Positions 44,148-52,788 of a stretch of DNA of 64,000 bases are shown here, one piece after another; positions within the stretch are counted from its first letter, which is position 1, and each line of letters starts with the position of its first letter. The notes under the pieces were generated by a model that was not told the DNA's origin, searched no databases, and saw only the letters and a list, made by a program, of their open reading frames with translations. This DNA comes from Candidatus Brachythrix odensensis. Lineage in GTDB: Bacteria; Chloroflexota; Anaerolineae; J036; Brachytrichaceae. The stretch lies in NCBI GenBank assembly GCA_016714465.1, contig JADKDT010000001.1:124001-188000 (forward strand). The letters run 5' to 3'. A program made the translations under genes and the position numbers.

Positions 44148-46637
44148 TCACTTGGCCGCTATGCCCGCCGCATCAAAATCGATTCCAAAAATGAGCACAC
44201 GGTCCTGGCGATACAGGAGCTTAAGACGGACATCCTGCAGCAGTACTGTGGGGTCAAGCAGGGCCGCGCCCTCTGCGCCGATCGTGCCGCGGGCATGTCC
44301 GACGTAAATATAGCCCACACCGCGGTCCTTGAGCAGCCGAATGTTTGCCGCTGACAACCCATCCGCCTTAATGGCATTGGGGAGCGCATTGATCCACGCG
44401 ATATATCCCTGGACGGGCTCCCGCTCATTGCCGTAGTTGAGCGGCGGTTGAGTCGTTGCGCGGCCTGCGCTCAAGGGGAGCCACCAACCGCCGTCGCTGC
44501 CCGCGGTGAGCGAGCCGCCGTAGGCGGCGAATGAATTCACAAGAAACCGCGCATCTGGCGGTGTGTTGGCCCGGATCCAGCTGGCGGCACGCGCATCCGG
44601 GCGCTGGAAAAGGGCGAATCGTACGGGCTGGACGTCCGATATGCGTTGGGTGAGCCCTGTTCCAACAGCGAGTAGCGTCAGGCATGCGGCCAAAAACCTG
44701 ATCGCAGTTGGTGCCCAGCCGCGCAACCCTACAAAGCCCTTATTGCCGCACTTCCGCCCCATGCGAGAATCAGACTGACCGGGATATAAGCAAAGATCAG
44801 CAGCGCGAAGTTCGAGATGATCCCGGTGCCGGGTAAGTTCAGCAAGTTGGGGTTGGTCGCCGCAATACTGACTAACGCCCACGCGAAGACCACACCGACG
44901 GGTGCCTTACGAATCCACAGACCTGCCGTCAGAGTTGCCAACACGGTCCCCAGATCCACACAGGAAAGATGCCGCCAATATCTGGGATGCTGTTATAGGC
45001 GGCAACAAACTCGGAAGTCTGTGACGCAGGGGTGGAAAGAAGTTGAACGCCGGTGCTCGCGATGGCGCCGGAAGATGTCCGGGCCAGCCAGGGCACAAAC
45101 AAGAGCATCCCCAGCGCGCTCCCGCCCAGCAGCGCTAGAAGCCCCCATCGGCGCGACCGCATCACCAGTGCGCCGGCTGGAAAAGCCACCGCCGCAAACA
45201 GCACGCCAAGGATCAGGATGCGATAGTGGGCCAGGCCCAGCCCAGCCCATGCCAGTCCGGATAACACCATCAGCCCCAATGGCATCCTGGACCGCCCCGG
45301 TTCGCGGGCGCGCGCGATTGCGGTCCAAACCAGCCACATTACCCCCGGCAGCGCGACTTGCCCCGTTAGCTGAGTATAACGTCCCCAGTTGACGTAGAAG
45401 GCCGGATGGATAGAGACCAGACCGGCGACACCCATCGCAATCACACCCGCCCACGCGGCTCCGGTCATCCGGCGGGCAAGCGGGTAGACGGCCAGTACGG
45501 CCGCGATGTTGAGGAACTGCCCCATCCAAAGCACGGACTGCGCCCCGGATAGACCGGTAATCCATCCGAATACGGCCGAGACACTGTGGAAGCCAATGTG
45601 ATACGTGAGCGACATCATCTCGGCATAGGGTTTCCAGTCGTCGAACAGCCCGCCCCGCTCGATCAGCAACTGGGTTATGACGGAATGCTGGTAGCTGTCT
45701 CCCCACATTGGCGCATCGAGGGCACGGATCGCCCAAAGGCGCGTGAAGACCACCAGTCCAATGACGATAACGGTGGCCACCTGCTCCGGCAGAACTCGTG
45801 GCCGGACTGCGAAAAACGCTGCCAGGTTCCTCCGGCGCCGCCACAGCCTTACCGCGAGCGCGAACGCGCCCACGAGGATTGGCACCCAAGCATAGGCCGG
45901 CCCTGCCTTCATTCCAGCAAATCCGGTAAAGATGATGAGCAAAGGATAGACGGCGACGCTCAGCGCGGGAGCCAGGAGGGCTAAATCCAAGGGGCTCCTT
46001 CCACTCCGGAGTTCGGCCGGGAGAGCCAACACCAAGGCCAGGCCCGGCAAAACTAGAGCCATCGCTGCCACGATGCCCAGGAGCAACCATTGGCCGAAGA
46101 GCGAAGCAAGCCCGGCTGCCGCTCGCGCCGGGTCGTGGAGCAGGCGGAATGAAAGCTGGGCTTCCTGGGGCTGGCCGCCGATATACGCCGCGCCGTTGAG
46201 ATAGGCCGAAGCGGGCCCGGTCAGCAGGCTTTGGCCGTCTGGGCCAGCGTATTGGAGCTCAACGTAGTAATCCTGCAGGCGCTCAGCCGACTGCGCTGGA
46301 AAGCTGACTCGCAACAAGTCACCAGAGGCGCCGCTACATCAGCAACGCCGCGGGCAAGGACGTCCGGCGCGTCGGCGCGCCGGCGGAGTTCATAAGTCAC
46401 ACGTCCTTGAAACGATATGGCCGCAGGTGTCAGCCGGAACTCTATCCCTTCCAAGCCCCCCTGATATGCCATGAATGATTGCCCCAACGACGACGATGAT
46501 GATAGGGGAAGCCCCCCAGCGTCCGCTGCGGGCTGTCCCGCTTCGACAAGCGGCCCGCCGCATCCGCTCAGGCCGAGTACGATTACAGCGAAGATCAAGA
46601 TGCGCCGCGGAACCACGGCGCGCACGACTAAGGACAT
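44148..46637 (-). CDS. Large GT-C-like membrane protein, paralogue B (three frameshifts)
   Basis: This is the inverted paralogue of the gene at 35490-37947. Shared stretches include CGxPLVEAGQPAA, SLGQSFMAYQGGL, DSYQHSV, GLFDDWKPYAEM, GFHSVSAVFGW, HPAFYVNWGRYTQL and TTQPPLNY. The N-terminus MSLVVRAVVPRRILIFAVIVLGLSGC is a lipoprotein-like signal. The coding sequence is broken near 46325, 44955 and between 44735 and 44760, each join being restored by a small indel. With so many breaks the gene could be decaying, although each segment is strongly conserved. Function as a polyprenyl-linked sugar transferase is inferred from topology and context. TAGAAT ends 7 nt before the ATG. Confidence 0.7.
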
Positions 46638-46886
46638 GCGGGCAATTCTATGCGGCCTGAGCGCGAATCCTGGCCTTGGCGGGCAGATCGCCTAGCGGAG
46701 TGCCGCAGACTCGGTCGGGATCGTGGAGGCGATAAAGCCGCGATCACGTGGCGGTAATCGATCTGAGGACGGCGGTCGCTCGATTGAGCGTCCGGCAACC
46801 GGATCCCAGCCGGGGGCTTCCGTTCTGGATGGGCTGCAACGTTCGCGGGGGAAGCCTGTCGCGGGCGATGCCAATTCTCGGGATAC
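46638..46886. other. Short intergenic region without recognised gene
   Basis: A 249-nt gap between the start of paralogue B and the stop of the next minus-strand gene. It contains the -10 box at 46645 and short overlapping frames with no family resemblance. No hairpin of the palindrome family is present. Confidence 0.5.
46645..46650 (-). promoter_or_regulatory. Candidate -10 box (TAGAAT) of paralogue B
   Basis: TAGAAT on the minus strand ends 7 nt before the ATG at 46637, the same arrangement as TACAAT in front of paralogue A. Confidence 0.5.
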
Positions 46887-48384
46887 TCAGTTGCCAGTGC
46901 GATGGTAAATCACGAGGTCAACGCCCTTTGGCCCCGGAACGGCAGCAACAGGTAGGTATTCCTGGCCAAATCGGGGATCGGACATGACGCTTGCGAGCGC
47001 CCAATCAAACTCGGCGCGATAGACATAGTAATCAGGCCGGTAACGCCAGAAACCCCATGCAAAGTCGCCCTTTGCGATATGTGGAGGCAGGTCTGGCAGC
47101 GTCAACCCAGCCAAATCGATGATCCGATTCTGGGTGAAGTAGCCAAGATATCCGATCTCGATATAGGCGATGCTCTCGCCGGGATTTGCGTGTTCTCGAA
47201 ACCATTGGCTCAGCGCCAGGTAGCTTCCCCCGGGCATCGCCCTTGAACGTTGATATGGCCTCGAGTGTTGGCCTTGCCAATCCGATGACTAGGGGAAGGG
47301 AGAGAACAAGCGATGCGCCTATGGCAACGCCCCGGGGCCGAACGCGCTCAATCAGCGGTTCGACAATTCTGACAACTCGCAGCCCGAAGAACAGATTCAG
47401 GACGAACAGAATCGGCAATTGATACCACCCGTAGGCCGCCACACTTAGCAGGCTATATCCAGCGATGTATAGCCCAATCCATCCGACGAAAATCAACCAT
47501 TTGCGCTTTCTCACCAGGGAATCGAGAAGTCCGATAATTACTACAATCCACCAGATGTTAATGACCTTTAGCGATTGAAGCGAAAGCCCGCTGCCCCACG
47601 AGGTGAGCCACTCGCCCGTCAGTCTTTGCGGGAAAGTGCGCCAAAAGCCCGTCAGTGCTTGCGCCTGCTTTGCTGCAAGCGTGCCAGGAAGGAAGGAGCC
47701 GAAGGTCAATTGGGCATAGATAGCCCATGCCAGTATCGGCAACCCAAAGCCAAGGGTTAGTTTGAGCGGATTTCGCAATGAGTCTGCGTCGAAGCGCCCC
47801 TTCTTCGTCCTGTCGCGCGCGATTGCGACGATAAGGAGCAAGACGAAAACCAATGCGCCTTCGCCGCGCGTAAGGAACAACGCTCCGCCCGTAAGCCCCG
47901 AAAGCTCGTAACGCTCACTCAGGAATAACGAGACGCTCAAGACCAAGAGAAGCTCAAATGGGTGGAATTCCATTCCCAGAAATACAACCCAGCCGGAGCT
48001 GATAAGAACCGCAGAAAGCGCGCACACCTCCCAATTCCTCAGCGCCCATTGCTTGCGAAAGAGATAGAACACCCAAGTCGTGCCGAGCCAGGAAAGTGCC
48101 GAAAGAAACACGGCAAGGGTTGCGATCTCCACTCCAGGAAGGAGGAGGGCCAAACCTGCAACCACCAGCGTAAATAGGGGCGTGGTAGTCCCCAATACGG
48201 CGGGCGGATGATTGAACACGAACCCGTTTCCATTCACCAGGTTCTTCACGTAGGTCAGAGTGATGTACGCGTCGTCGTTCAAGAAAGCTGGGTAGCGATA
48301 CGCGACAAGCAGCGGCAGGCAACTCAGGCAGATCAGCACGCCAAGCGTGAAAAGGGTCGAACGTTGAGCGCTAGCGATTTTCAT
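46887..48384 (-). CDS. GT-C membrane glycosyltransferase-like protein (frameshifted at 47227-47231)
   Basis: After removal of one base in a C5 run (plus strand 47227-47231) the protein has about 498 residues and roughly ten hydrophobic helices. The first extracytoplasmic loop reads YPAFLNDDAYITLTYVKNLVNGNGFVFN, the DD-A-x-I-x-x-x-Y-x-x-N-L-x-x-G-x-G pattern seen in arabinofuranosyl- or mannosyl-transferases of the GT-C class that use polyprenyl-phosphate sugars. The soluble C-terminal domain (LALSQWFREHANPGESIAYIEIGYLGYFTQNRIIDLAGL) is also typical. The ATG at 48384 is preceded by a weak TATCAA box at 9 nt. It closes the surface-glycan block. Confidence 0.78.
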
Positions 48385-48716
48385 TGCACTGCCTTGATAC
48401 CGGTAACGAAAGAATGGGACTTTTCGTTGGAAAGCACACCGACGCTTGGAAACCGGCTGGAGCGTTGTGCCGATTTTCGTTGACGCTTCTCATAAGCGAC
48501 AACCTCCACTGGCCTGCGCGAATGTGCGAATTGCCAAGGGATCTGCAGCAACCAGCGCTTATGAGCAAGGGTGCCCTTGCGGCGAGGGGACAGAAGCCAA
48601 GTCTACCAGCGACGCGACTTATCATGGACAGGTGTCATTATCGCCATTCCCGCACCCTGAGGTAACTGATGGCACAGACAATGAGCCCCACGGTATGCGA
48701 CAATCGGCCCGCTTTC
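48385..48716. other. Intergenic region between divergent genes
   Basis: A 332-nt gap separates the divergent GT-C-like and rfbC genes. I see no coding sequence with family resemblance. A TGAGGT lies before an ATG at 48669, and a GACAAT hexamer at 48699-48704 ends 12 nt before the preferred rfbC start. No palindrome of the family is present. Confidence 0.5.
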
Positions 48717-49274
48717 ATGTCAACTACCTTGACTCGGACCGCGCTCGAGGGCGTCGTCATCCTCGAGCCGCGCGCCTTTGGCGACGCGCGGGGCTTCTTC
48801 TACGAGAGCTACCGCAAGGACCGCCTCGCCGCGCTGGGCCTGGACATCGACTTCGTGCAGGACAACCACAGCCGTTCGGCTCGCGGCGTTCTGCGCGGGA
48901 TTCATTTCCAGGGCGCCCCACGGCCGCAGCTCAAGCTGGTCCGCTGCACCGTCGGTCGCATCCTCGATGTCGCAGTCGATCTGCGCTTAGGTTCACCGAC
49001 GCTGGGAAGGCATGTCGCCGTCGAGCTGAGCGCCGAAAACCGCCTGCAGCTGCTTGTGCCGGCTGGATTTGGGCACGGCTTTCTGACCCTGTCAGAGGTG
49101 GCTGAGGTGCAATACAAGTGTGATGACTACTACGCGCCCGAGGCTGAGGGATCGATCGTTTGGAACGATCCTGACCTGGCCATCCCGTGGGGGCTATCCG
49201 AGGCGCCCAGTGTGTCTGGACGCGACGCCCAGGCGCCATCGTTTGTGGCGTATCTGAGGAACCCGGTCTTTTGA
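48717..49274 (+). CDS. rfbC: dTDP-4-dehydrorhamnose 3,5-epimerase
   Basis: This cupin enzyme epimerises dTDP-4-keto-6-deoxyglucose in dTDP-L-rhamnose synthesis, supplying precursors to surface glycans. The 185-residue length from 48717 is exactly that of the family. Conserved features: LEPRAFGDARGFFYESYR, FVQDNHSRSARGVLRGIHFQ with the catalytic-site His, LVRCTVGRILDVAVDLRLGSPT, and VPAGFGHGFLTLSEVAEVQYKCDDYY. An in-frame ATG at 48669 with a TGAGGT ribosome binding site would add 16 residues; the family N-terminus favours 48717. No rfbA, rfbB or rfbD is in this window. It lies next to the glycan block and probably serves it. Confidence 0.93.
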   Translation: MSTTLTRTALEGVVILEPRAFGDARGFFYESYRKDRLAALGLDIDFVQDNHSRSARGVLRGIHFQGAPRPQLKLVRCTVGRILDVAVDLRLGSPTLGRHVAVELSAENRLQLLVPAGFGHGFLTLSEVAEVQYKCDDYYAPEAEGSIVWNDPDLAIPWGLSEAPSVSGRDAQAPSFVAYLRNPVF

Positions 49275-49316
49275 GTTCGATGATGCAGGAATCGCGAGAA
49301 GTCATCCAAAATTGAT

Positions 49317-49363
49317 GGGAAGACCGCAATCCCCGCGCTTCGCGCGGGGATTGCGGTCTTCCC
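49317..49363. repeat. Palindrome P11 (22-bp perfect stem, loop ttc)
   Basis: Arms 49317-49338 and 49342-49363 pair perfectly. Its inner half-arm GACCGCAATCCCCGCGC is the same as in P4, 38 kb away. A T5 run follows at 49366-49370, so on the plus strand it could act as the rfbC terminator. It is the first member after the element-free glycan block. Confidence 0.95.
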
Positions 49364-49432
49364 GGATTTTTACTGAGCCGGACTCAGCCGGCGTGTAAGA
49401 TTGCATTCATTCCGAGTGTGGAGGATTAAGTC

Positions 49433-50659
49433 ATGGCCGATCTATTCAATAAAGTTGTCAAGGATCCGACGATGCGGATGGTCCGCATGGGCAAGGATCA
49501 GGGCATCTATCCGTATTTCAAGCCGTTGTCCGAGACTGAGGGCACGGAGGTCGTCATCGATGGCAAGCGCCTGATCATGATCGGATCGAATAACTACCTT
49601 GGCCTGCTCACCCACCCCAAGGTGCGTCAGGCGGCCATTGACGCGATCAACCGCTATGGCACATCCTGCACCGGCAGCCGGTTTTTGAATGGCACGCTTG
49701 AGATTCACAAGGAACTCGAACGGCGCCTGGCCCGTTTCATGGGAAAGGAAGCGGCCCTTATCTTTGGCACGGGCTATCAGGCCAACCTCGGCGCGCTCAC
49801 CGCGTTGCTGGGCAAGGACGATATCGCCATCGCCGACAAGGAGATCCATGCGTCGCTGGTGGACGCGCTGCAGATGGCGGGCTGCCGGCTCAAGCGCTAT
49901 CGGCATAACGACCTCGAGGACCTCGAGCGCGTGCTCAAGGACGTCAATGAGGAATCCCCGTCGGCGGGCAAGCTGATTGTCGTCGATGGCGTGTATTCGA
50001 TGGGCGGCGACCTTGCCCCGCTTCCGGAAATTGCCGCGCTGGCCAAGCGCTACGGCGCGCGCTTCTTTGTCGACGACGCGCACGGTATCGGGGTGATGGG
50101 CGAAGGCGGGCGCGGCACCCACTTTCACTTTAATTGCGTCGACGATGTCGACCTGGTGATGGGAACCTTCAGCAAGTCATTTGCCTCGCTTGGCGGGGTG
50201 GTGGCGGGCAACCGCGAAGTTATCGACTACATCCAGCATCATGCTCGCTCGCTGATCTTCTCCGCGTCCATGCCGCCGGCCAACGTGGCGACCGTGCTGG
50301 CCTGCGTCGATATCGTGGAAGCCGATCCCAGCTATGTCACACAGGTGCACACCCAATCCGCAAAGGTGCGAAACGCCTTGCGCGGGATGGGCTACAACTG
50401 CGGCGCGAGCGTGACCCCGATCGTGCCGGTCTTTATCGGCAGCGAGATGAATACGGTCTTTGCCTGGAAAGCCTTCTTTGAGCACGGGGTATACGTAAAC
50501 CCGGTGCTGCCCCCTGGCGTGCCGCCCAACAAGAGCCTGCTCCGCACGAGCTACATGGCCTCGCACACCGACGAGCAGATAGAGCGCATCATCGAGGCGT
50601 TCCACACCGTGGGTCTGGCGACCGGTTTGATCGAAGAGCCGGCTGCGACGTCCGCCTGA
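49433..50659 (+). CDS. PLP-dependent alpha-oxoamine synthase, serine-palmitoyltransferase-like
   Basis: This 408-residue enzyme is of the family that condenses an amino acid with an acyl-CoA, with loss of CO2 (SPT, KBL, BioF, HemA). It has GGAGG 9 nt before the ATG. Landmarks: GSNNYLGLLTHPKVRQAAI, YGTSCTGSRFLNGTLEIHKELE, VVDGVYSMGGDLAPLPEI, VDDAHGIGVMGEGGRGT and the PLP lysine in GTFSKSFASLGGVVAG (about residue 246). The TGSRFLNGTL and TFSKSFAS versions and the C-terminal VNPVLPPGVPPNKSLLRTSYMA resemble bacterial serine palmitoyltransferases such as those of Bacteroides more than KBL or BioF. A sphingolipid-type role is therefore plausible. No acyl carrier or ketoreductase gene is adjacent. 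Confidence 0.82.
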   Translation: MADLFNKVVKDPTMRMVRMGKDQGIYPYFKPLSETEGTEVVIDGKRLIMIGSNNYLGLLTHPKVRQAAIDAINRYGTSCTGSRFLNGTLEIHKELERRLARFMGKEAALIFGTGYQANLGALTALLGKDDIAIADKEIHASLVDALQMAGCRLKRYRHNDLEDLERVLKDVNEESPSAGKLIVVDGVYSMGGDLAPLPEIAALAKRYGARFFVDDAHGIGVMGEGGRGTHFHFNCVDDVDLVMGTFSKSFASLGGVVAGNREVIDYIQHHARSLIFSASMPPANVATVLACVDIVEADPSYVTQVHTQSAKVRNALRGMGYNCGASVTPIVPVFIGSEMNTVFAWKAFFEHGVYVNPVLPPGVPPNKSLLRTSYMASHTDEQIERIIEAFHTVGLATGLIEEPAATSA

Positions 50660-50669
50660 ACGGGGTTAT

Positions 50670-50733
50670 CTCCCGAAATCAATATCCCCCCGCCCCGGCG
50701 TACGCCGGGGCGGGGGGATATTGATTTCGGGAG
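50670..50733. repeat. Palindrome P12 (64 bp, perfect, no spacer)
   Basis: Two 32-bp arms meet at a central TA (CCCCGGCGTACGCCGGGG core). It lies between the convergent SPT-like and kamA genes, 10 nt after one stop and 3 nt before the other. It is the longest uninterrupted palindrome in the window. Confidence 0.96.
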
Positions 50734-50736
50734 GGT

Positions 50737-52107
50737 TTAGTCTAGTTTCGACCAGACTTTACCGTTGCCGTCAGGCGGGGCGACTTCGACATCGCGAGCC
50801 TTTTTCAGATCTTCCATCGAGATCGCGTCCTCGGCCAATCGGATGTGGGTCTCGTCCCAATGTTCGGGCTTGATCGACAAACGATCCCCCCGCAACAGTG
50901 ACGCGACGCCTTCCTGGCCGGGCTCCTTGCGCGGCTCGGGGACGAACTTGGTGCGCTTGGGACGCTGATAGTCGGTGGGCTGCGCGTAACTGGTGATGTG
51001 GCCCTCGAAGTTGCGCAGCACAACATGGTCGTGGCTCTGGCTGATCAGATAGTTGGGCATGACCGGCAGCTTGCCGCCGCCGCCGGGCGCGTCAACGACA
51101 AAGGTCGGCACGGCGTAGCCGCTGGTGTGGCCGCGCAAGCTTTCCATGATCTCAAGACCAGCCGCCACTGTCGTGCGGAAGTGGCCGCTGCCCTGGACCA
51201 GATCGCACTGATACAGGTAATACGGGCGAACCCGTATCTTGACCAATTCGTGGCATAGCTTGCGAATCGTGTCGGGGTGATCGTTGACCCCGGCCAGGAG
51301 CACGCTCTGGTTGCCGAGCGGGATGCCGGCGTCGGCGAGCTTGGCGCAGGCCTGGGCGAGCTCCGGCGTAATCTCGCGCGGGTGGTTGGAGTGGATGTTC
51401 ATCCACAACGGGTGGAACTTCTTCAGCGTCGTGACCAGTTCGTCGGTGATGCGCTGGGGCATGAAGACCGGCACCCGCGTGCCGATACGGATGATCTCGA
51501 TGTGGGGGATCTCGCGCAGGCGGCGGAGCAGATCCTCCAACACGCGCGGCGGAAGCGTAAGCGGATCGCCGCCGCTCAGCAGCACGTCGCGAACCTGAGG
51601 CGAACGCTTGAGATACTCGATCTGCAAGTCGTGGTGGCGCTTGTTGAACATCGCGCCCGCATCGCCGACGATGCGGCTGCGTGTGCAATACCGGCAATAG
51701 CTGGCGCACTGGGTCGTCACCAGCATGAGGACGCGATCCGGGTAACGGTGCACGAGACCCGGCACCGGCGAGTGGGCGTCCTCGGAAAGCGAGTCCGCCA
51801 TCATGCTGTCAAAGGCCTCGAGCTCGCGCGCGCGCGGGATCACCTGCAGACGGATCGGGCAATCCGGATCGTCCGGGTCAATGAGCGACGCGAAATAGGG
51901 CGTCACATCCACGCGGAACTTGCCCTCGGCCTGGAGACCCTGAATTTCTTCAGGGGTGAGCCGAATGATGCGCGAGAGTTCCTCGACGCTGTTCAGCCGG
52001 TTGCTGAGCTGCCAGCGCCAGTCGTTCCACTGCTCGTCTGGAACATTCGCCCAAATATCCGGGCGGGGTGTGCTGCCGGAGGACAGCTTGGTTTGATGGG
52101 TGGACAT
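50737..52107 (-). CDS. kamA: Lysine 2,3-aminomutase
   Basis: This radical-SAM, PLP-dependent enzyme interconverts L-lysine and L-beta-lysine, either for lysine fermentation or for beta-lysine-derived osmolytes. The start at 52107 (MSTHQTKLSSG) gives 456 residues. The [4Fe-4S] cluster motif is CASYCRYC (Cys134, Cys138, Cys141), followed by TRSRIVGD. GGDPLTLP is the AdoMet-binding GGE-like motif, and the PLP lysine lies in DAPGGGGKLPVMPNYL (near 346). Other conserved parts are MNIHSNHPREIT and PYYLYQCDLVQGSGHFRT. A GTG at 52207-52209 would extend it by 34 Arg-rich residues and is less likely. No ablA-linked acetyltransferase is adjacent, so its pathway here is unclear. Confidence 0.93.
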   Translation of the reverse strand: MSTHQTKLSSGSTPRPDIWANVPDEQWNDWRWQLSNRLNSVEELSRIIRLTPEEIQGLQAEGKFRVDVTPYFASLIDPDDPDCPIRLQVIPRARELEAFDSMMADSLSEDAHSPVPGLVHRYPDRVLMLVTTQCASYCRYCTRSRIVGDAGAMFNKRHHDLQIEYLKRSPQVRDVLLSGGDPLTLPPRVLEDLLRRLREIPHIEIIRIGTRVPVFMPQRITDELVTTLKKFHPLWMNIHSNHPREITPELAQACAKLADAGIPLGNQSVLLAGVNDHPDTIRKLCHELVKIRVRPYYLYQCDLVQGSGHFRTTVAAGLEIMESLRGHTSGYAVPTFVVDAPGGGGKLPVMPNYLISQSHDHVVLRNFEGHITSYAQPTDYQRPKRTKFVPEPRKEPGQEGVASLLRGDRLSIKPEHWDETHIRLAEDAISMEDLKKARDVEVAPPDGNGKVWSKLD

Positions 52108-52298
52108 GATGTCTCTGCCGAAGCAGATGGCGTTGTGTAAGTTTTCTCCTGAGCGTTGGACGCGCCGAATGCGAATGCGAATGCGTTTGTCAGATGCACC
52201 ATATAGCACAACTCGGAAATATCTGGTGGCTTCCTGTATGTTAAATCACCTTAAACTTCTAGATTTAAGGTCTGAGGGGGGCATGGGGCGCCATTGCG

Positions 52299-52658
52299 CT
52301 ACTTGACTTCTTTCCAGTCGCCGTCGATGACGTCATCGGATCCGCCGCCGCGGGGAGCCGAGCGATCGGCGAGAAGAGCGGCCTCATGCTCGGCGACGAC
52401 ATGCTGAGGCGATAGCCTGACGAAAGTCTCGACGCCAAGAATGAGGACACCCAGGTCATCGACTTGTCCGATGAGGGGGATGAGGTCGGGCATCAAATCG
52501 GCCGGCCATACGAGATAGAGCAGTCCCGCGAACGGGAGTGGCTTTAGGTAGACCGGCACGCGCCTGTCGCTGAGCAGGCGCGCAACGAGGCGGAGACGAT
52601 TGATGACCTGCATGATCAGGCCCGGATTTGGGGTTCCAGAGTTCGGTGTGTTCGGCAT
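52299..52658 (-). CDS. YkvA-domain (DUF1232) protein
   Basis: This small 119-residue protein has the DUF1232/YkvA hydrophobic hairpin YLKPLPFAGLLYLVWPADLMPDLIPLIGQVDDLGVLIL, with the conserved Y-x-x-x-P-x-D-x-x-P-D-x-x-P-x-x-G-x-x-D-D pattern. Its function is unknown; members are small membrane-associated proteins. The start at 52658 has AGGAG 7 nt upstream. It lies between kamA and the HAD phosphatase on the same strand. Confidence 0.88.
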   Translation of the reverse strand: MPNTPNSGTPNPGLIMQVINRLRLVARLLSDRRVPVYLKPLPFAGLLYLVWPADLMPDLIPLIGQVDDLGVLILGVETFVRLSPQHVVAEHEAALLADRSAPRGGGSDDVIDGDWKEVK

Positions 52659-52734
52659 GTCAATCTCCTGTTACGCCTGCGGCGCCCGTCGGGTTGCGCA
52701 AGCGCATTCTATGCCGCAAAGCCGCAAACGAAAT

Positions 52735-52788
52735 CGGAGTTGATCGTCCCCGCCCCGGCGTACGCCGGGGCGGGGACGATCAACTCCG
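52735..52788. repeat. Palindrome P13 (54 bp, perfect, no spacer)
   Basis: Two 27-bp arms around a central TA; core CCCCGCCCCGGCG. The TGA stop of the HAD phosphatase (52780-52782) and its last codon lie inside the right arm. It is otherwise in the gap before the YkvA gene. Confidence 0.96.

Noticed and set aside
46692..46874. A 60-codon minus-strand frame in the gap before paralogue B
   Set aside because: Arg/Pro/Ser-rich, without a start signal or family resemblance; most likely non-coding.
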